Shown here: one piece after another, positions 8,581-16,301 of the stretch
Layout: every line of letters starts with the position of its first letter
Numbering within the stretch: position 1 is the first letter of the stretch
Source: an uncultured Tateyamaria sp.
GTDB taxonomy: Bacteria > Pseudomonadota > Alphaproteobacteria > Rhodobacterales > Rhodobacteraceae
NCBI GenBank assembly: GCA_905480645.1
Contig: CAJQRC010000057.1
Span: 1-37,049 of the forward strand
DNA length: 37,049 bases
Reading direction: 5' to 3'
Notes under the pieces: model-generated
Database searches by the model: none
Told to the model about the DNA's origin: nothing
What the model saw: the letters and a program-made list of their open reading frames with translations, nothing else
Made by a program: the position numbers and the translations under genes

Positions 8581-10019
8581 TGATATAATTCCTTAGCACA
8601 GGCCTGCGCGCCGTGCTCGATCAAGCGTGAAAACGCCTTGAGCAACGCGTTTTGAAACAATGGATTTGTCGCCAGAGACTCTGGGAATACCTCGCGGAGT
8701 GACAGTATGGCATCCACCTTTGCCGCCGCGTCCACCCCAGAATCACTTAGGGATTTCAACAGTTCCGCCAGCGGGTCCTGAACATCTATTGCTTGCCCGG
8801 ATTCATCCACTGCCCCGACGTAGCGCATCCATGCCGCCACCGCCAAAACCAGTCCCGGACTTGCGCGCTTAGCGGCCAAATTTTCCTCAATTATTCCCAG
8901 AATTCGCTGTGGAAGCTTCTGAGATCCATCCATCGCAATTTGCCAGGTCAGATGCCGGATAGCCGGATTGGAATAGCGTTCAAACAATGCCTGCGCATAG
9001 TCTTGCAAGTTTACCCCCTCGGGCGGCTTAAGGCCAGGGATGATTTCCGCTGACCAAAGACGCTGGCAGTACCGGCCAAAGTCGGGGTTGGAAACCGTGT
9101 CAAATATGCTCTCATACCCGGCGAGATATCCCATATAAGCCAGTGAAGAATGGGTGCCGTTGAGACATCGTAGTTTCATATGCTCAAATGCCATAACATC
9201 GTCCACCATCTGTGCGCCTGCAGCCGCAAAATCGGGGCGCTCTTCATTCACAAAATCATCTTCGATCACCCATTGGCGAAACGGTTCGTGAATAACTGGT
9301 GAGCAGTCCAGATAGCCGGACTTGTTGGCTAGTGTTACGATGTCTTCAGGGCTGGTGGCTGGCACGATCCGATCAACCATCGTTGAGGGAAACGCGCCAT
9401 TTTGCGAAATCCAGTCTGCCAGTTCAGGATTTATCATACCGGCCAATTCCAACACAACACTGCGCACTAAACGGCCATTCTGAGGCAGGTTATCGCAGCA
9501 TAATACTGTGAATGGAGGCACGCCTGCAGCGCGGCGCATTTGCAGTGCACGTACCAGAAAACCAACCGCAGACTTTGGCAGACTGTGATCGACATCGTGT
9601 ATGATATCAGCATGTGTGCGATTAAGTGCACCACTGGAAGGTTCGTGGCAGTAACCCTTTTCCGTAATTGTCAAGGACACAATTTTGATGGCGGGGCTAG
9701 CCATTGCTTTCAAAACCTCTGTGGGGTTTTCTTGGGCAACAAGAACGTCGTTTAGGACGTTGATAACCTGCGAAACCTCGCCGGTTGGCGCCAGTTCCAC
9801 AGCTGTATAGGCGAACCCTTGTGGTTTAAGTAAATCCCGCTGATCTGGTCGCATAAGGCTAACGCCAATGATGCCCCAGCCTCCACCAGAATGGGCCATT
9901 GCCTCAGCAATATAAATAGCACCGTGTGCGCGATAAAAAGCACCAAGCCCAAGGTGAATAATTCCCGCAGTTGGCTTGCAATCAATGGGTGCCGATAGGC
10001 GGGGGAGATCAGACACCAT
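8577..10019 (-). CDS. uxuB: Fructuronate reductase / mannitol dehydrogenase family
   Basis: An NAD-dependent polyol dehydrogenase of 480 residues (long-chain mannitol dehydrogenase family). It opens with HLGLGAFYRAH and has GIIGVSLM in the nucleotide-binding part and LTITEKGY. The middle contains LCCDNLPQNG and the FPSTMVDRIVPAT block. The catalytic set lies in KLRCLNGTHS with Lys282, Asn287 and His290. The family contains mannitol, arabinitol and mannonate enzymes. Its place between uxaC and uxuA makes reduction of D-fructuronate to D-mannonate the best assignment. It starts 24 bp after the uxaC stop and overlaps uxuA by 4 bp. The specificity is inferred from context. Confidence 0.92.
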   Translation of the reverse strand: MVSDLPRLSAPIDCKPTAGIIHLGLGAFYRAHGAIYIAEAMAHSGGGWGIIGVSLMRPDQRDLLKPQGFAYTAVELAPTGEVSQVINVLNDVLVAQENPTEVLKAMASPAIKIVSLTITEKGYCHEPSSGALNRTHADIIHDVDHSLPKSAVGFLVRALQMRRAAGVPPFTVLCCDNLPQNGRLVRSVVLELAGMINPELADWISQNGAFPSTMVDRIVPATSPEDIVTLANKSGYLDCSPVIHEPFRQWVIEDDFVNEERPDFAAAGAQMVDDVMAFEHMKLRCLNGTHSSLAYMGYLAGYESIFDTVSNPDFGRYCQRLWSAEIIPGLKPPEGVNLQDYAQALFERYSNPAIRHLTWQIAMDGSQKLPQRILGIIEENLAAKRASPGLVLAVAAWMRYVGAVDESGQAIDVQDPLAELLKSLSDSGVDAAAKVDAILSLREVFPESLATNPLFQNALLKAFSRLIEHGAQACAKELYQ

Positions 10020-10043
10020 GGAGTGCTACTTTCGTTGTTTGTG

Positions 10044-11450
10044 TCACAGTTGGTATGCTTTTTTGGCCAGCCCATAGGCCAGATCCTGCGCGACTTCATG
10101 TGCTTCATTGAGCGTCAGACGACCGGTTGAAATCAGCGTTGCCAGATAGGCACAATCCACCCGTCGCGAAACATCGTGGCGTGCGGGTATCGAGCAAAAT
10201 GCTCGTGTATCATCATTAAATCCAACGGTGTTGTAGAACCCTGCGGTTTCGGTTGTGGTTTCTCTGAATCGGCGCATTCCCTCAGCGCTATCATAAAACC
10301 ACCAGGCTGGGCCAAGACGCAGGGCAGGGTACACGCCCGCCATCGGTACCAGTTCACGCGAGAATGAAGTTTCATCAAGCGTGAACACAATAATTGTCAG
10401 ATCAGGGTTGGTGCCGAAGGCATCCAGCATAGGCTTAAGAGCATGAACATAATCGATTCGGGTAGGGATATCAAAGCCTGTATCACGGCCATGAATATCT
10501 AGGATTGATTTGCAGTGGTTGCGAAATGAACCCGGATGGATTTGCAGAACCAGCCCATCGTCGATGCTCATCCTTGCCATTTCGGTCAACATTTGCCCGC
10601 GAAATGCGTCCGCCTCATCTGGTGTCGCACCGCCGGTGCGCAAATTGTTAAACAAAGCAGCGGCCTCGGATTGTGGCATATCCTCGGTACGTGCGCTCGG
10701 GTGACCGTGATCGGTGCTGGTGGCGCCGTAAGATTTGAAAAATTCGCGCCGCACCCGATGCGCCTCAAGATAACCTTCCCAGTTGCTGGTATCGCAGTTT
10801 GTCAAAGCGCCCAGTTTTTCAACATTGGTTACAAAGCCTTCAAATTCTGGGTCCACTACATTGTCAGGGCGGTAGGCTGTGACAACTTTGCCCGACCATC
10901 CAGATGTCTGGATCATTTTGTGCCAGTGCAGATCATCCAACGGGTTTTCTGTTGTCGATAATGCCTCAATGTTGAACCTCTCAAACAGGGCTCTAGGTCG
11001 GAAATCAGGCCGCGTCAGGCAATTGGCGATGTGATCATAGGTCTTGTCGGCAGTGTTTGGACCAAAATGTTCTGTTATGCCAAAAACCGTTTCAAAGGCA
11101 TGGTCGATCCACATCCGGCTGGGGGTAGCACGCAGCAAATGAAAATTTTCGGCAAACACTCGCCAGATTTTTCGACCATCGGTTTCTGTCGGGCCACCAT
11201 CGCGACGTGGCACGCCCAGATCGGTCAGTTTGATACCTTGCGAAAACATCATTCGAAAAACGTAGTGGTCCGGTGTAACGAACAATTGTGCAGGGTCTTG
11301 AAATGCCTCGTTTTCAGCAAACCAGCGCGGGTCAGTGTGACCATGTGGGCAAATCAGCGGCAGGTCTTCTATCTGTGCGAATAATTCCTGCGCAATCTTC
11401 CGGGTTGCAGGTTCGACTGGGAAAAGGCGGTTTGCCTCAAGCAGACTCAT
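10044..11450 (-). CDS. uxaC: Glucuronate isomerase
   Basis: Isomerises D-glucuronate to D-fructuronate (and D-galacturonate to D-tagaturonate). The protein has 468 residues, the usual length of this amidohydrolase-superfamily enzyme. The metal-binding HxH motif is at His36 and His38 (CPHGHTDP), followed by FVTPDHYVFRMMFSQGI. Other signatures are MWIDHAFETVFGI and the C-terminal GFNDDTRAFCSIPARHDVSRR. It sits between nagA (41-bp gap) and uxuB (24-bp gap) on one transcript. Its presence with uxuB and uxuA completes the conversion of glucuronate to KDG. No uxaA or uxaB is present, so glucuronate rather than galacturonate is the likely substrate. Confidence 0.95.
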   Translation of the reverse strand: MSLLEANRLFPVEPATRKIAQELFAQIEDLPLICPHGHTDPRWFAENEAFQDPAQLFVTPDHYVFRMMFSQGIKLTDLGVPRRDGGPTETDGRKIWRVFAENFHLLRATPSRMWIDHAFETVFGITEHFGPNTADKTYDHIANCLTRPDFRPRALFERFNIEALSTTENPLDDLHWHKMIQTSGWSGKVVTAYRPDNVVDPEFEGFVTNVEKLGALTNCDTSNWEGYLEAHRVRREFFKSYGATSTDHGHPSARTEDMPQSEAAALFNNLRTGGATPDEADAFRGQMLTEMARMSIDDGLVLQIHPGSFRNHCKSILDIHGRDTGFDIPTRIDYVHALKPMLDAFGTNPDLTIIVFTLDETSFSRELVPMAGVYPALRLGPAWWFYDSAEGMRRFRETTTETAGFYNTVGFNDDTRAFCSIPARHDVSRRVDCAYLATLISTGRLTLNEAHEVAQDLAYGLAKKAYQL

Positions 11451-11491
11451 ATCATTGTATCCCTATTTTTGCAGCAGATGCACAATTTGTG

Positions 11492-12697
11492 TCAGTCGCC
11501 TCGGATCGTCCAGGGACCGATCGATGTTTCGCTAACCCTTAAAGCGCCGTCTTCACTACGCCAATTCACCAAGTTGGCAAGGTTTCCTACCGCAAGGTCG
11601 TTGGCGAAATTACCTACCACCTGTGCCGGGTTATCTCGTGCCAGCAGCAAGATGGCATCCATTGAAAATCCATACCAGTCCATAAGATTTCGCACCATCT
11701 GGTCCATTGTCACCGAAGAACCAGCCAGATACGGTGATCCGGGAATACGCACGGTGCCATCTGCGTGGCGCTCTATTCTTGTCTCACCGATGGTGTAAAA
11801 CCCCGGCGGTAAATGCGCCCCAGCGGCTGAAACTGCGTCCGTTACTATTATCGAGCGGGCAAGGGTCTTGGCACGAAAATAGGTTTGCAGGCTTTGCGGG
11901 TGAATATGGATACCATCAACGATAAAGCTGGCGGTCAGGGCGTCCTCACCAAGTTGGCTGAATAATGGGTTTTCATTCTTGTTCAGGGCATGGGGTAACC
12001 CGTTGCCTAAATGCGTCGAAAGGGTTGCTCCAGCTGCAATGGCGGCCTTTATTTCAGTTCTGGATGCTGCCGTGTGGCCGATGGCGCAGGTAATACCCTG
12101 TTTGGTCAGAAACGGAATGAGATCTAGCACTCCATCTTGCTCGGGTGCGACGGTCAGGATCAAAATCGGGCGTGATGATACGGCCTGTAAATCAGTAATA
12201 AGTTGTCTGGAACCTGGTCGCATCGCGCTTGCTGGATGAGCGCCTGCGCAACCCTCTGTGGGCGATAAAAATGGTCCTTCGATATGATACCCTGGAACCA
12301 TCAGCGGCCCAAGATTGCTGTCCGAGACGGCCTTATCCAGCGCCTTGAGACTGCTAAGAAATTGAGTTTCGGTTGCGGTTATTAGTGTTGGTAGAACACA
12401 AGTAACTCCACTGGCTGCCAAATGCACGAGCGCGTGATCCATCTGCACGGCCGTTAGTTTAGGATTGCTAAAATCGACACCAGCAAAACCGTTAACCTGT
12501 ATGTCGATTAAACCTTGTGTAACAAATTCATTCTGTTGCTCTGTTTGCGCAAAAGTGTCGCTGTCAATTCTGGTGATCATACCGGAATTATCAAAACTAC
12601 AATTTACCAATGGCACAGCACTGCCCATGAAAACTCTGCAGCCAGCAGCCTGCCTTGGAGCTATCGATAATCCGGGAATTTCAGATAAGGAGCTCAA
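11492..12697 (-). CDS. nagA: N-acetylglucosamine-6-phosphate deacetylase (divergent subtype)
   Basis: A 401-residue amidohydrolase expected to remove the acetyl group from GlcNAc-6-phosphate. Seen motifs are GLIDIQVNGFAGVDF, HIEGPFLSP (Glu140), IGHTAAS (His208), STHLGNGLPH (His229) and the catalytic Asp287 in TDAVSAAG. Well-studied NagA enzymes usually carry THLFNAM where this one has THLGNGLPH, so it belongs to a different branch. The assigned start is TTG, overlapping the nagB stop as TTGA. A later ATG at 12628 is possible, and neither has a strong ribosome binding site. The operon position between nagB and uxaC links amino-sugar and uronate use. The true substrate could be a related N-acetylated sugar phosphate. 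Confidence 0.85.
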   Translation of the reverse strand: MSSLSEIPGLSIAPRQAAGCRVFMGSAVPLVNCSFDNSGMITRIDSDTFAQTEQQNEFVTQGLIDIQVNGFAGVDFSNPKLTAVQMDHALVHLAASGVTCVLPTLITATETQFLSSLKALDKAVSDSNLGPLMVPGYHIEGPFLSPTEGCAGAHPASAMRPGSRQLITDLQAVSSRPILILTVAPEQDGVLDLIPFLTKQGITCAIGHTAASRTEIKAAIAAGATLSTHLGNGLPHALNKNENPLFSQLGEDALTASFIVDGIHIHPQSLQTYFRAKTLARSIIVTDAVSAAGAHLPPGFYTIGETRIERHADGTVRIPGSPYLAGSSVTMDQMVRNLMDWYGFSMDAILLLARDNPAQVVGNFANDLAVGNLANLVNWRSEDGALRVSETSIGPWTIRGD

Positions 12698-13443
12698 CCC
12701 GCTGTCTTGCGCAACAGTCTAGCGGCCGCTGTATCCAGAAAGAAAAATGTGTTAGCATGTGTTTGAAGAACTGAGGCTGGGCACAGGTTGGTAATCTCGC
12801 CCTCAAGGGCTGCTTTAACTGCTTGGGCCTTGCGCTCATCCGGAACGGTGCAAATGATTGTAGCACTTTTGGTGATTTGTTTGATACTCATTGAAATTGC
12901 CTGCCTTGGCACATCTTCTAAAGTAGGGAACCATCCCTCATTCGATTGTTGTGTCCGACATTTCTTGTCCAGTTCCACTCGGATAAAAGGGGCGTCAGTT
13001 TCAAAGTCCGCAGGCGGATCATTAAACGCCAGATGACCATTTTCGCCTATACCCACAAAAGCCACGTCAATATCATACTGACTCGCTTTGCCTGAAATTC
13101 GTTCTATTTCCACATCAATATCGTCTGCATAGCCATTTATTGCAACGAAATACTTAACCGCCGGAACTCGGACGAGAAACCGTTCTTTAAGGTAGCGAAT
13201 GAAGCTGGCTGAGTGGGTTGCTTCAATCCCTATATATTCGTCCAGATGAAAAACGGTGACACAGGACCAGTCAATTCCCGGCATTTCAACCAGTGCGTCC
13301 AGCACTTCGAACTGGCTGGCACCCGTCGCCAGAATGACTGACGCCTCACCGCGCGCTTTAATGGCTGCGTCAATGGCATCAGCACCCTTCTGGGCGGCGC
13401 GCCTGCCTGCCTCTTGCTCTGATGGATAAATGTTTATTTGCAT
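12694..13443 (-). CDS. nagB: Glucosamine-6-phosphate deaminase (NagB-like)
   Basis: A 249-residue sugar-phosphate isomerase/deaminase expected to convert GlcN-6-phosphate to fructose-6-phosphate and ammonia. The nucleotide-like loop LATGASQ is near residue 40, Asp68 is in FHLDEY, and the catalytic block GIGENGHLAFNDP spans about 130-142 with His136. In E. coli NagB the corresponding block reads GNDGHIAFNEP. Here the D141 position is Asn134 and E148 is Asp141, as in a distinct branch of the family. It is the first gene of the operon and overlaps nagA. A GGGCGGG-type ribosome binding site precedes the ATG. The related 6-phosphogluconolactonases are less likely given the adjacent nagA. Confidence 0.87.
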   Translation of the reverse strand: MQINIYPSEQEAGRRAAQKGADAIDAAIKARGEASVILATGASQFEVLDALVEMPGIDWSCVTVFHLDEYIGIEATHSASFIRYLKERFLVRVPAVKYFVAINGYADDIDVEIERISGKASQYDIDVAFVGIGENGHLAFNDPPADFETDAPFIRVELDKKCRTQQSNEGWFPTLEDVPRQAISMSIKQITKSATIICTVPDERKAQAVKAALEGEITNLCPASVLQTHANTFFFLDTAAARLLRKTAG

Positions 13444-13511
13444 TACCCGCCCTACAATTAAACATGGTCAATATTCTTCATTTAAAACACCTTTGTAATT
13501 AAAAGCAAGTG

Positions 13512-13546
13512 TTGACAATAAATTTTAATGCTAGCAATTTTTGCTA
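13512..13546. promoter_or_regulatory. Regulatory region between nagB and the ROK regulator, with inverted repeat
   Basis: The 161-bp gap between the divergent nagB and regulator starts contains a perfect inverted repeat, TAGCAA (13532-13537), TTT, TTGCTA (13541-13546). It lies just downstream of a perfect TTGACA (13512-13517) pointing toward the regulator. The reverse reading of the same box, TTGTCA, could serve the operon. The repeat sits where a repressor would block either promoter, so it is a good candidate operator for the ROK protein. This is positional inference; I saw no clear second copy before the ABC importer. Confidence 0.45.
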
Positions 13547-13604
13547 AAACCATTCCTATTTGCTTCCCGCAGCATTATGCGCGAATGAAAAAAGGTGATG
13601 CCAA

Positions 13605-14849
13605 ATGCAAAAAACAAAACCCCATCTGATAATTCCGATGTTTAGCTCTTATTTGGAGCAGTTTTCGACGAATGATCCGTGGCCCGTATCTGGCCGCCAG
13701 GGTAGGATTTTTATGGAGATTTGCAAACCTAAGAAAGTCACCAGAAAACAGCTTGCAGAAGATTTTAACCTACGCCCGGGAACGGTGTCGGCCCTTGCTT
13801 TACAGTTGATCAATCGCGGTCTGGTAGAAGAATCCCGTCCTTCGCCGCCTTATCAAAAGGGACGCCCGGAAATATTACTCCGCCCAGTGGTTTCACACCT
13901 TGGGGTCATCGTGTTCTACGTTGTTTCTCAATCGTTTCATGCTTCCCTGGTGGATTTTGGCGGCAACATATTGTGCTCCAGGATTGAAGAGATAACAGAT
14001 ACCCAATTTGAGAAAGTTGGGGGTGAACAATTCAACGAATTATTTCTGCGCATGATTGATGACATTCGCACAGAAGCTCCGGGGGACACCAAAATAGTAG
14101 GCGTTTCATTTTCGTTGCCGGGGGTCGTCGACGAAATGAATGAATGCTGGGTTTACTCGTTGTCTAGGTGGAAAAAAGCTTGGAATATGAATTTTTCGGA
14201 AATCTCTAAAACAACAGGTCTGAGCGTGATTTTGAATAAAAATCTAAATTGCGAACTGCGCGCGCGCATTGCCCGCCTGAAGGAAACATCGGAAAAAAGC
14301 ATTTTGCTGATACATTGGGGTCATGGAATTGGTGCTTCCTGCTCGCTTAACGGGAATATTCTGACCAGTGATGTTGGCGGGTTCGGCGAAGTTGGGCATT
14401 CATACGTTTATTGTGATCAGCAGGTGCGTTGTCGTTGTGGGTTGAACAACTGCCTAGAAACACAAGCGGCACTTTGGGCGCTTTGGCCAGAATTACAGTT
14501 GCAATATCCAAATGCGCCATACGATGAATGGGGTTTTGAAAAATTCTTGAATAAGACACCAAACTTTGACGTAAATATTTTGAACACTGCTATCCAGAAA
14601 ATGGCTGTGACAATCCGAAATCTCTCAATGGTATTGGCCCCACAACATGTCACTCTTACCGGGCCGTTCACCCAAAACCATCAAGTTTTCGAAAGACTTT
14701 GTCACGAATTTAAAGCTTTGTTACCACCAGATTCAAATCAAGCAGCCCACAATCAAGTAACTTTATCGGCCTCGCGCGCAGGTATTATGGACGAAATAAT
14801 TGGCGCCGCATATCCATTATTTGCCCAGTCTTTGCAGAAACTTCAGTGA
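13605..14849 (+). CDS. ROK-family transcriptional regulator (NagC/XylR-like)
   Basis: A 414-residue protein with an N-terminal winged helix-turn-helix (about residues 38-95, including TRKQLAEDFNLRPGTVSALALQL and GRPEILL) fused to a ROK sugar-kinase fold. The ROK zinc motif is present as RCRCGLNNC, as is HWGHGIGA. In ROK kinases the catalytic Asp lies in a conserved NDxN segment; here it reads NKNLN, so the Asp is replaced. The phosphate-binding DxGGT reads DFGGN. These changes suggest a sugar-sensing regulator with no kinase activity. AAAGGTG precedes the ATG. It is divergent from the nagB operon and probably controls it, perhaps responding to an amino sugar or its phosphate. Confidence 0.88.
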   Translation: MQKTKPHLIIPMFSSYLEQFSTNDPWPVSGRQGRIFMEICKPKKVTRKQLAEDFNLRPGTVSALALQLINRGLVEESRPSPPYQKGRPEILLRPVVSHLGVIVFYVVSQSFHASLVDFGGNILCSRIEEITDTQFEKVGGEQFNELFLRMIDDIRTEAPGDTKIVGVSFSLPGVVDEMNECWVYSLSRWKKAWNMNFSEISKTTGLSVILNKNLNCELRARIARLKETSEKSILLIHWGHGIGASCSLNGNILTSDVGGFGEVGHSYVYCDQQVRCRCGLNNCLETQAALWALWPELQLQYPNAPYDEWGFEKFLNKTPNFDVNILNTAIQKMAVTIRNLSMVLAPQHVTLTGPFTQNHQVFERLCHEFKALLPPDSNQAAHNQVTLSASRAGIMDEIIGAAYPLFAQSLQKLQ

Positions 14850-15497
14850 TCTGCCATGTTAATTCTAACCGGCCAGTATAGGCAATAAGGGCACATGCAA
14901 AAGAAACTTGCTTGCAGCGGATATGTTGGCTTTTTAGTGGATTGAAACAACCAACTTGAGGGTTAGATTTTGCGCAGTTTTGTGCTCGTCCTAGCTGGTT
15001 AATCTCCAATTGGCGACTGCCGATTTTGAATTTCTTTCAGCCTGCCTTGTTGCAACCGCGCTGGTTAAGAAAGTCTGATTTTTGTTTCTACGATTGAGAC
15101 ATCAGCGGGGTAAGATCGATTGATTTGTTTCTGCCATATTCAGTCAGGTTCCGTGTTTTGGCGTGTAGTGCCATTCGGACCGTTTTGTAAGATGGAGCAC
15201 CTCCTGTGGGACGAATAGCAGATAAAGTGAAGCTGGTATATGAGTGTTGAGATTGTGCTGAACAAGCATAATTTTTTTGGCCGTAAAGTATTGAACATCA
15301 GTCAGAGTGCGCAGTAAATGGGCATAGTCGACGCTGGTTTCTTAGTGGCAAGACCTGACTATGCATTAGCATCTATAATGGAGCATTTAATTGGGCAGTT
15401 CAGGGACAGACTTAAAGCCCACGGCCACCATGCATAGGCGACTGGTATTCCAGCACACCTTAACTTTTGTAACAGGCCTGGCAGGCACCGCATTCGT
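14850..15497. other. Intergenic stretch without a supported gene
   Basis: About 650 bp between the regulator and the dioxygenase gene. Translations of both strands are broken by frequent stops. The longest forward reading from an ATG that I noted is a 39-codon frame at 15318-15437, with no good ribosome binding site and no recognised family. I see no RNA gene, repeat array or clear terminator. It may be decayed coding sequence at the edge of the GC-rich sugar locus. Confidence 0.6.
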
Positions 15498-16301
15498 TTA
15501 ATTTTTCCGCTTGCCGCCGTCATGAAAATTTATATTGTGATCTAAGGGTCGGTCACTATAGGCCATCACTTCCGAGTCTGGCAGAGTTTCAAAAAGTGTG
15601 TGACCGTTGCCAGGGCTTACCATGAATGGCGGATTGTCCGCTCTATTGTAACAGCTGAGCAATACATTACGGGTCTGGTCAGAGTTATTTTTGCCAGATG
15701 CGTGAAGAAGATTGCAATGAAAAAACAAAGCATCTCCAGGATCCATCTCTACCTCGACTAAATCAAAGTGTTTAATCGCATGCTCAACTCTTACCATATC
15801 AGCACCCATCTGATCCTTGTTAATACCATGTTCGATGCGTCCCAGATGATGTGACCCCTTCAATACTTGAAGGCAGCCATTTATTTTTTTTGATGGATCT
15901 AGCGCGAGGAAAACGCTCGCCATATGCGGAAAGAAGTATCCGTTTCGATACCAATAGCCGTAGTCTTGATGCCAATCCCAAGCACCGCCTATCTTTGGAC
16001 GTTTCAGCGTAAGTTTAGAATGGAAAAACGCTATTTTCCCGCCTAAAACCCGCTCTAAGCTGTTGACGATCCGCGCTGACCGCGCGACAGCGCTGAACAT
16101 ATCATTTCCCAACTCAGTCCAAAGCACTAATTCTGTGGTTGCGCCATTGGCATCGCTCCGCCCATAAATTGCCTTTTGAATTATGGGGTCGTTGTTCACA
16201 ACTAAGTTCAGGGCATCCACCTCACCGCTTGAAAACAACGCTTTTTTTAATACATAGCCATTTTTGAAAAACGTAGCTACTTCACTGTCGTTTAGTGTCA
16301 T
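15498..16301 (-). CDS. Phytanoyl-CoA dioxygenase (PhyH) family oxygenase
   Basis: An Fe(II)/2-oxoglutarate dioxygenase of 267 residues with the double-stranded beta-helix pattern. The metal ligands are His111 and Asp113 (DWHQDYG) and His200 (NLLHASGKN). Arg211 (QTRNVLLSCYNR) is placed to bind the 2-oxoglutarate carboxylate. GCLQVLKGSHHLG is another family block. Members hydroxylate varied substrates such as phytanoyl-CoA, ectoine and secondary metabolites, so the substrate cannot be stated. The gene stands alone, with 650 bp of empty sequence on one side and a 1-kb gap on the other. Its isolation gives no pathway clue and may reflect acquisition or loss of neighbours. Confidence 0.87.
   Translation of the reverse strand: MTLNDSEVATFFKNGYVLKKALFSSGEVDALNLVVNNDPIIQKAIYGRSDANGATTELVLWTELGNDMFSAVARSARIVNSLERVLGGKIAFFHSKLTLKRPKIGGAWDWHQDYGYWYRNGYFFPHMASVFLALDPSKKINGCLQVLKGSHHLGRIEHGINKDQMGADMVRVEHAIKHFDLVEVEMDPGDALFFHCNLLHASGKNNSDQTRNVLLSCYNRADNPPFMVSPGNGHTLFETLPDSEVMAYSDRPLDHNINFHDGGKRKN

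Noticed and set aside
13605-14849. ROK protein as the missing amino-sugar kinase
   Set aside because: It carries an N-terminal winged helix, and the catalytic Asp position in the NDxN segment is Lys, so kinase activity is unlikely.
15318-15437. A 39-codon forward frame in the intergenic stretch after the ROK regulator
   Set aside because: No good ribosome binding site, no recognised family, and a frame of this size is expected by chance.
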